Position numbers and translations under genes: made by a program
Origin: Crambe crambe
Taxonomy: Eukaryota; Porifera; Demospongiae; Poecilosclerida; Crambeidae
NCBI GenBank assembly: GCA_963924555.1
Contig: OZ004581.1
Location: 6,549,338-6,613,337 of the forward strand
Reading direction: 5' to 3'
Length of the DNA stretch: 64,000 bases
The notes under the pieces: model-generated
Database searches by the model: none
Told to the model about the DNA's origin: nothing
Seen by the model: only the letters and a program-made list of their open reading frames with translations
In this document: positions 59,072 through 64,000 of the stretch, in pieces
Layout of the letters: each line of letters starts with the position of its first letter
How positions within the stretch are numbered: position 1 is the first letter of the stretch

Positions 59072-61770
59072 AAAGTAAAATTGTCATTCCGAATAAACTA
59101 TATGCTAGTTAAAAATCATCTGCATGGTATCATCCATTCAGATAATGCAACAAAACCAAGTTTGGAGAAAGTGACAGAAGTTGACATTTATGAATATCCA
59201 TTTTTACAACCACTTGAAACTTTTTCTTTTGACCACGATGGTGCAAGATTCAAAAATGAAAAGATGGGAGTTATTGTGGAAATCCCTAAAGGAGCGATAG
59301 AAGATGGTTTGACCGTTAACATCAAAGTAGGCATAGCTTTGCATGGACCATTCAGTTATCCGACCAATATGCACCCTATTTCTCCAATCTTATTCCTGTG
59401 TCCACAAGAAGAGGTACAATTACTCCAACCCATCAAGATTATATTACCTCACATAATGCAAGATGACTCTGGAGTAATCTTGCTCAAGGCTCATCACAGT
59501 GACACTGACTACAATGGAGAAAAAACTGTGCATCACTTTAAACCTCTGGAAAGCAGAGCAAAAGTTATGTCTTTGTTTAAGCACAAGAAAGGCAACTATT
59601 GCCTTTTTTCTCTCGATCATTTTTGTTTCACTTGTATTGGAAAGGAAGATAAAAAGACTGTAAGTAACTTTGGATACAGCCTCACTTGTGTGAAGCCCAA
59701 AGTGTGCAAGGATTGTTCAGATGTCTACATCTACGTATCATTTAACATGCCACCATGTAAAGAGGTAAGTTCATAATTACAGTGGAACCTCTGAACAGAG
59801 GACACTTGGAAGGAAAGACCTTTAATTGTCCTTATCTTGGAGGTTATATACTTGTTTGTATTGTTTCCATGCAAAAAAAAAAAAGAAAAAAAAAGAATGC
59901 TTAGAAAAGTATAGTCATGAATGAGTGCTTTCCTTAAAATTCACTGAAGGAGGTGATTTACTTCTCACCAGCAGGTATTACTGTCTCTATAAGGTTCAAA
60001 TGTTCATAAAAGATCTGCTACTGGACAGCTCAAGACTTTAATTAAGGACACTAGCTATCTTATTTAGAGGTGCTTGCATTAGGTGGGTATAAAGTGTTTG
60101 CTCAAAAACACAGTGGATTTCACCTTCAATGAGCCTTGAATTGCGTGATCTTCATTTTGATACCAAAAACTCATATCTACTCCAAGTGGGATGTTTTTAA
60201 TTTTACTTGTTTGGTTGTTGTCCAGAGGCTTAAATATCACTATCCAGAAGAAGAGTATAAACATCTCCATCTAGAAGATTTCACACTGGAGGATTTAAGT
60301 GATGGATATATTCAATTAACTGAAATTGACTGTAGCGATGAAATAGCAATAACAAAGCCACAAAAAGTAATTTGAGAATAAAATAGTACATGCTACACAC
60401 AAAGTGTAGGTCTCTATGCTATAAGCACAAGGTTAAATTTAGACTGTAAGCACTGAGGTTGATCACTGACCTATAAATCAGCAGTCCTACTGGTTCAGCA
60501 TTTATCAACCACTGCAGGAGGTTAATAAGTGATTTATCAACCTAAAATGCTTTTGGTCCGAATTTCTAACCATGCATGTACATGTAGAGTGGAAGCATGT
60601 CATTGCATGTGCATGCAAAAAAAAAGAAACTCTTTTTTTATGCTCACAGTCAACAAAACAACCTAATATGGAACATCTTGGGAGGATGTATAGAACTTTT
60701 AATAATCCCTGTTACTGCATTATGGTTTATCAGCTATATCATGTGGTCAAATATATTGATAGGTACTTCTTAAAGATGTGGAGTTTTGGAGTAAGGATGG
60801 GAAATTGATAGAATCACTGGATCAACAAAAGAGACATCCGCCTCGAATGCAGATGGAGATCTCCCCCAAACCACAACATCAATGTCCCCTAACTGTAAAG
60901 TTCAAATTTAATTTGAATAAGAATGAGGATGAACCTTATGCTGTTCTACTAACGTGTGCTAGTAAGTAATACACTGCAAAAACGATTGGGTTAAAACAAC
61001 CCACATTAATTTTAGTTACCAGAGTTGCAGATTGCCATGGAAACTGCAACTCTGGTAACTAAATATGGGTTGTTTTTACCCAATCGTTTTTGCAGTGTAG
61101 GTAGCTATAATGTAAGCTACTGGTAGATGTATTCCTGCATGCATGAGAATTACATACGTGCACAAAAGTATGAGCTAATGCAGTGGAGTAGGAACAAAAT
61201 GAAAGTTGAGAGGGCCAGCAGAGGGGGAGAGTCTTAAAAGATAAGAGACAAGATAGCTATAATATTTTAAAATGATGAAAATACCAGTGAACTATAATCT
61301 CATGTTTACATCCAGAATATGCGTGTGGCATTCAGTATAATTGGAGGAAAGAAGGTAAATATTTAGTTATTATCATAGCCTTGTGCACTCCATATGTTTT
61401 GAAGCACAATGCATGTAGCATGTGATAGGAGTATACCTATCGTAACCATTATAAGAATTGATCCACAGGACCAGGAGTTTGCAGCTCCCCATCCATGCCT
61501 GAAATTATCCAATATGAGTTGGTTGAAGAGTTGGGGGACAAGTATAGAAAATTTGGAATATGTCTCCTTAATGATAAGACTGGTGCACACATTAAAGCCA
61601 TAGAACAAGAAAAAATGAAAAATGCAGAAGAAATCAATATTCAAATCTTACAAGAATGGCTACAAGGAGGGGGGAAAAACCCTGTGTTCTGGGAAACTCT
61701 TATTTCTGTACTGGAAGAATGCAAACTCAACCAACTCGCAAAGTCGATAGAAGCTAAGATTTACATGTAG
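59072..61770 (+). CDS. ZU5 - UPA - death-domain protein (UNC5/PIDD-like architecture), five exons visible
   Basis: Exons: 59072-59764, 60226-60366, 60763-60961, 61316-61354, 61469-61770, phases 0,0,1,1. The large exon contains a ZU5 domain (FSFDHDGARFKNEKMGVIVE, IPKGAIEDG, then LFLCPQEEVQLLQPIKIILP). Exons 1-4 continue through a UPA-like beta region (YCLFSLDHFCFTCIG; PLTVKFKFNLN; ACGIQYNW). The last exon is a six-helix death domain (ELVEELGDKYRKFG...WLQGGGKNPVFWETLISVLEE) ending at TAG. In UNC5, PIDD and ankyrin the ZU5-UPA module packs against or regulates the death domain. Here no transmembrane or LRR part is seen, so a cytosolic signalling role is likely. A coiled-coil N-terminus from 57418 is probable. 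Confidence 0.85.
60972..61097. mobile_element. 126 bp hairpin MITE with TA target, just after an exon donor
   Basis: Ends CACTGCAAAAACGATTGGGT and ACCCAATCGTTTTTGCAGTG are perfect inverted repeats, flanked by TA (60970-60971, 61098-61099). It inserted about 10 bp downstream of the GTAAGT donor at 60962 without disrupting it. Confidence 0.85.
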
Positions 61771-62556
61771 CTATATAGCCAGTGCTTTAATACCCCTTTT
61801 TATATTTTTTGTGAAAGAATTATTACAAAACATAATTATAATGCAGCTACAGTGAATGTTTGCAGAAAGAAGTTGTTTCATGAAAGAATCAGCTATAGCT
61901 ATATCTTGGAGAAAGACGTTAGTCTCATGAAGGAGTTTGAAACCAGCCTGCTGTGCCTTCTGATCATCCTCCACCAGATCAGTTTCAATATCAAAGATGA
62001 CATGTGACTGACCAACTTTATTGTGCCGCCAAAACTGTCTGAAAGGAATAGCCTGTAGCTACAGTGAGGGAATGAGGCGTCTGACAAAGCATACATGCAG
62101 TGAATTCCCTCTAACTCCTGAAATGAGGTCACCTTTGTATTCAGGTCACTTTAAAAAGTATACTTCACCCATGAAATGAGGTCACCCCTAATCAGGACAC
62201 TTCTCCATGGCCCCAAAAGTGCCGGATTAGATGGAGTCCACTGTATCTGAATGGATGTAGCTAGCTAGCTTGGTCCTTTATCTGAGGTTCCACTGATATG
62301 AGCCTCACCTTTGTTCCAATGGGATTGCTGAGTTGCTGTTGTTACTAAGTGTTATCTCCATGTCTTAGCCATCTTCAAAGCAGAGAATGAGTAAGTTTCT
62401 CACAAGAGGTGTATGTCCATGCAAGGTAAGAGATCTCTATTCAGCACCTGAGGAATAACAAGAGTTATTGTGTCTAAACTGTTTTGATAACGGTGTGAAC
62501 CTTTTTTTTTTTTTTAATTATGTCTATCCAATAAGTGTGTGTTTAATTTTTTCCAG
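61771..62556. other. Intergenic gap between the two coiled-coil genes
   Basis: Contains repeat phrases 'aatgaggtcacc' and 'gaggttccactg', the latter from the dispersed family also at 12.8 kb. A short exon-like piece 'ccatcttcaaagcagagaatga' with a GTAAGT donor at about 62390 could be an early exon of the next gene. Confidence 0.35.
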
Positions 62557-62670
62557 ATTGCTATTATCTCTTCTTCTGAACTTGAGGTTATTGCTATGGA
62601 GGTTCAGAAGTGTGAGAAGATGAAGGAAATGGCAGAAGCCTTCAGAACACTTATTGTTCATCAACAATAA
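62557..62670 (+). other. Exon-like open segment with coiled-coil character
   Basis: After a good acceptor (ttttttccag) the frame reads IAIISSSELEVIAMEVQKC...EMAEAF and stops at TAA 62668-62670. It is not compatible in phase with the following exon at 62848 and has no obvious upstream partner, so it may be an alternative last exon or chance. Confidence 0.25.
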
Positions 62671-62774
62671 TTGCCAAGATTCTGCTAGACCTGTGGCAGG
62701 AAGAGATAGAGATAGTATCACCTCCTCCAGCATCTGATCAGCATAGCATGTATTAGTACTACCCATTGGTTATT

Positions 62775-62831
62775 TGCTTGTTTGTTTGTTTGTTTGTTTG
62801 TTTGTTTGTTTGTTTGTTTGTTTGTTTGTTT
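62775..62831. repeat. (TTTG)n microsatellite
   Basis: About fourteen TTTG units just before the polypyrimidine tract of the acceptor at 62848. Length changes here could affect splicing of that exon. Confidence 0.95.
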
Positions 62832-62847
62832 TTGTAATTTTTTCCAG

Positions 62848-63560
62848 ATTGATTTACCACAAGTATGAACTGATGGACTCACAAGGAATACTGAGTTTAA
62901 AGGACAGAGAAATACAAGGAAAGAACAAGGAAATTAAGAAAGAATTGGAGAAAGGTGAAGTGTGTAGCTTAGCTATAGTAGATGGATAAACAAACTCAAT
63001 CAATTCCTTCTTATCTTTAGAGTGTCAAACTTCACATTTGAATTCAGATCTTGGACTGACCCAGTCAGCCATAAGTGCACAATTTACTTCATGTGCAGGT
63101 GTTGGGATGTACCTGTATTAACAATAATTTTTCTGACTATACTTCTTCTCCGCTGACTCTTCATGTTGTGACCAGGTAATTGCAGTGCTTCTGAATAAGT
63201 CCCAGCTACAACTGAGCCAAAAAGGACAAGGAAATTGATCAGTTGAAAAAAAAATTGGAGAAAGGTAGTGAACTAGTAATGATAATGTATTATGTCTATT
63301 CTCTGACCTGTCACTGATTGTAGATATTATGATTATGTTTTCCATCTCAGCATTGAACCAGTTGCAAAGTGCACCTCAACTTCAACCTGGTTGCAGTCCA
63401 ACACCTACTCAGTCCACAACTTTGAGCAAATCTCTACCACTAGGAACAAGCAGTGATCCTGATGTAAGTAGCTATGACTAAAGAATGTCATTTTTATGAG
63501 ACAACCTCCATCATGTATATCTATAGAGTGAACCAACAAGGAAATCAGTCAAAGAGTCAA
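62848..63560 (+). CDS. Second coiled-coil gene, 5' part only (continues beyond the window)
   Basis: Exons 62848-62954 (phase 2 in, 1 out), 63217-63264, 63351-63463 and 63527-63560 join in frame. The first two encode charged helices (LKDREIQGKNKEIKKELEKG; KKDKEIDQLKKKLEK) very like those at 57418-57635. The third is a Ser/Thr/Pro/Gln-rich linker changing phase from 1 to 0, which is exactly the step missing in the neighbouring gene, and the fourth is short and basic. By analogy a ZU5-UPA-death part may follow to the right, but none of it is visible. Confidence 0.6.
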
Positions 63561-64000
63561 GTTAGAGATGACACCTTGAGTGAGTGGATACAATGAAATG
63601 AGACCACCTCCCTTCAAAGACCACTTGGTTGTGTCCCAATAGTGCTTGTACCATTGATTTTGACTTCTGTAAAGAGACCACCTCCATTACCATCTCCATT
63701 AAGAGACCACCTCCATTAAAAGACCACCTTTTGGTGGCCCAGAGGTGGTTGCTATAATTGTACAGTCTGTTCTCTCTAATAATCCACTAATGAGCAAAGG
63801 GTCTATATAGCGCAAAAATTTTGTGATTTTGCAAAATAATATTGATGTGTGAACCATATAAATTCCCTTATTCTCGTGTATTAACCATGAAAATTTTTAT
63901 CCACGAAAATATCACGCTATACGGTATTTAATAGGGAGAATGATTATATAAATGGTTAGTAGAACTAGTACTTCATAATGGCAGTTTGCAGGCATTTCAG

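Noticed and set aside
1-64000. tRNA genes, CRISPR arrays, prokaryotic operons
   Set aside because: No tRNA T-loop/anticodon arrangement, no regularly spaced identical repeats with unique spacers, and no ribosome-binding sites or tightly packed frames were found.

Overview
This looks like animal nuclear DNA from a demosponge, most likely a haplosclerid close to Amphimedon queenslandica. That is inference from gene content and style, not a database match. Genes are split by GT-AG introns (51 bp to more than 2 kb). The background is AT-rich and full of 'tagctagct' strings and hairpin-forming transposon remnants. The protein families (death domains, COR-type GTPase, ZU5-UPA-death, kinase-kelch, caspase-like fold, a 2A leader) fit sponge innate-immunity and death-fold repertoires. 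There is no operon or CRISPR signal.

Layout. 1-5.9 kb is a segmental-duplication remnant of the beta-lactamase-like gene, layered with small transposons. 5.9-7.7 kb (minus) is a single-exon HMGL/DRE-TIM-like protein with a C-terminal EF-hand. 8.0-9.6 kb is a tandem duplication that records a transposon insertion, and 10.2-11.4 kb is a fold-back element. 13.3-18.4 kb (minus) is a complete six-exon secreted serine beta-lactamase-like gene. It shares a 105 bp divergent promoter with 18.55-25.93 kb (plus), a nine-exon gene joining a caspase-like domain, fibronectin-III-like segments, a glycosylatable ectodomain and a transmembrane helix. 26-34 kb is mostly transposon debris, including a Ty3/Gypsy pol remnant and two large fold-back elements. 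34.26-34.81 kb is a small secreted cysteine-rich protein. 35-38 kb holds a gag remnant, a kelch pseudogene, an unrecognised reading frame broken by two transposons with 9 bp target duplications, and a 5S-rRNA-like retroposon fragment.

From 39.5 kb to the right edge all recognised genes are on the plus strand and form a death-fold/signalling cluster: a 2A-leader death-domain protein (39.5-43.7 kb); a Roco-like GTPase with COR-like region and C-terminal death domain (46.9-50.2 kb); a kinase-kelch gene broken by one stop and two frameshifts (50.5-53.2 kb); a coiled-coil/ZU5/UPA/death-domain gene (57.4-61.8 kb); and the start of a second gene with similar coiled-coil exons (62.8 kb onward). Death domains usually connect through homotypic contacts, so the neighbours may act in related pathways, but the sequence shows only co-location.

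The oddest structure is at 56.4-57.4 kb: a tandem array with period about 103-115 bp in which each of nine units carries a consensus 3' splice site, exactly three nucleotides, then a consensus 5' splice site. It lies directly before the coiled-coil exons of the ZU5 gene. Exon boundaries throughout were set by hand from splice consensus and reading-frame phase, and no transcript evidence was available.
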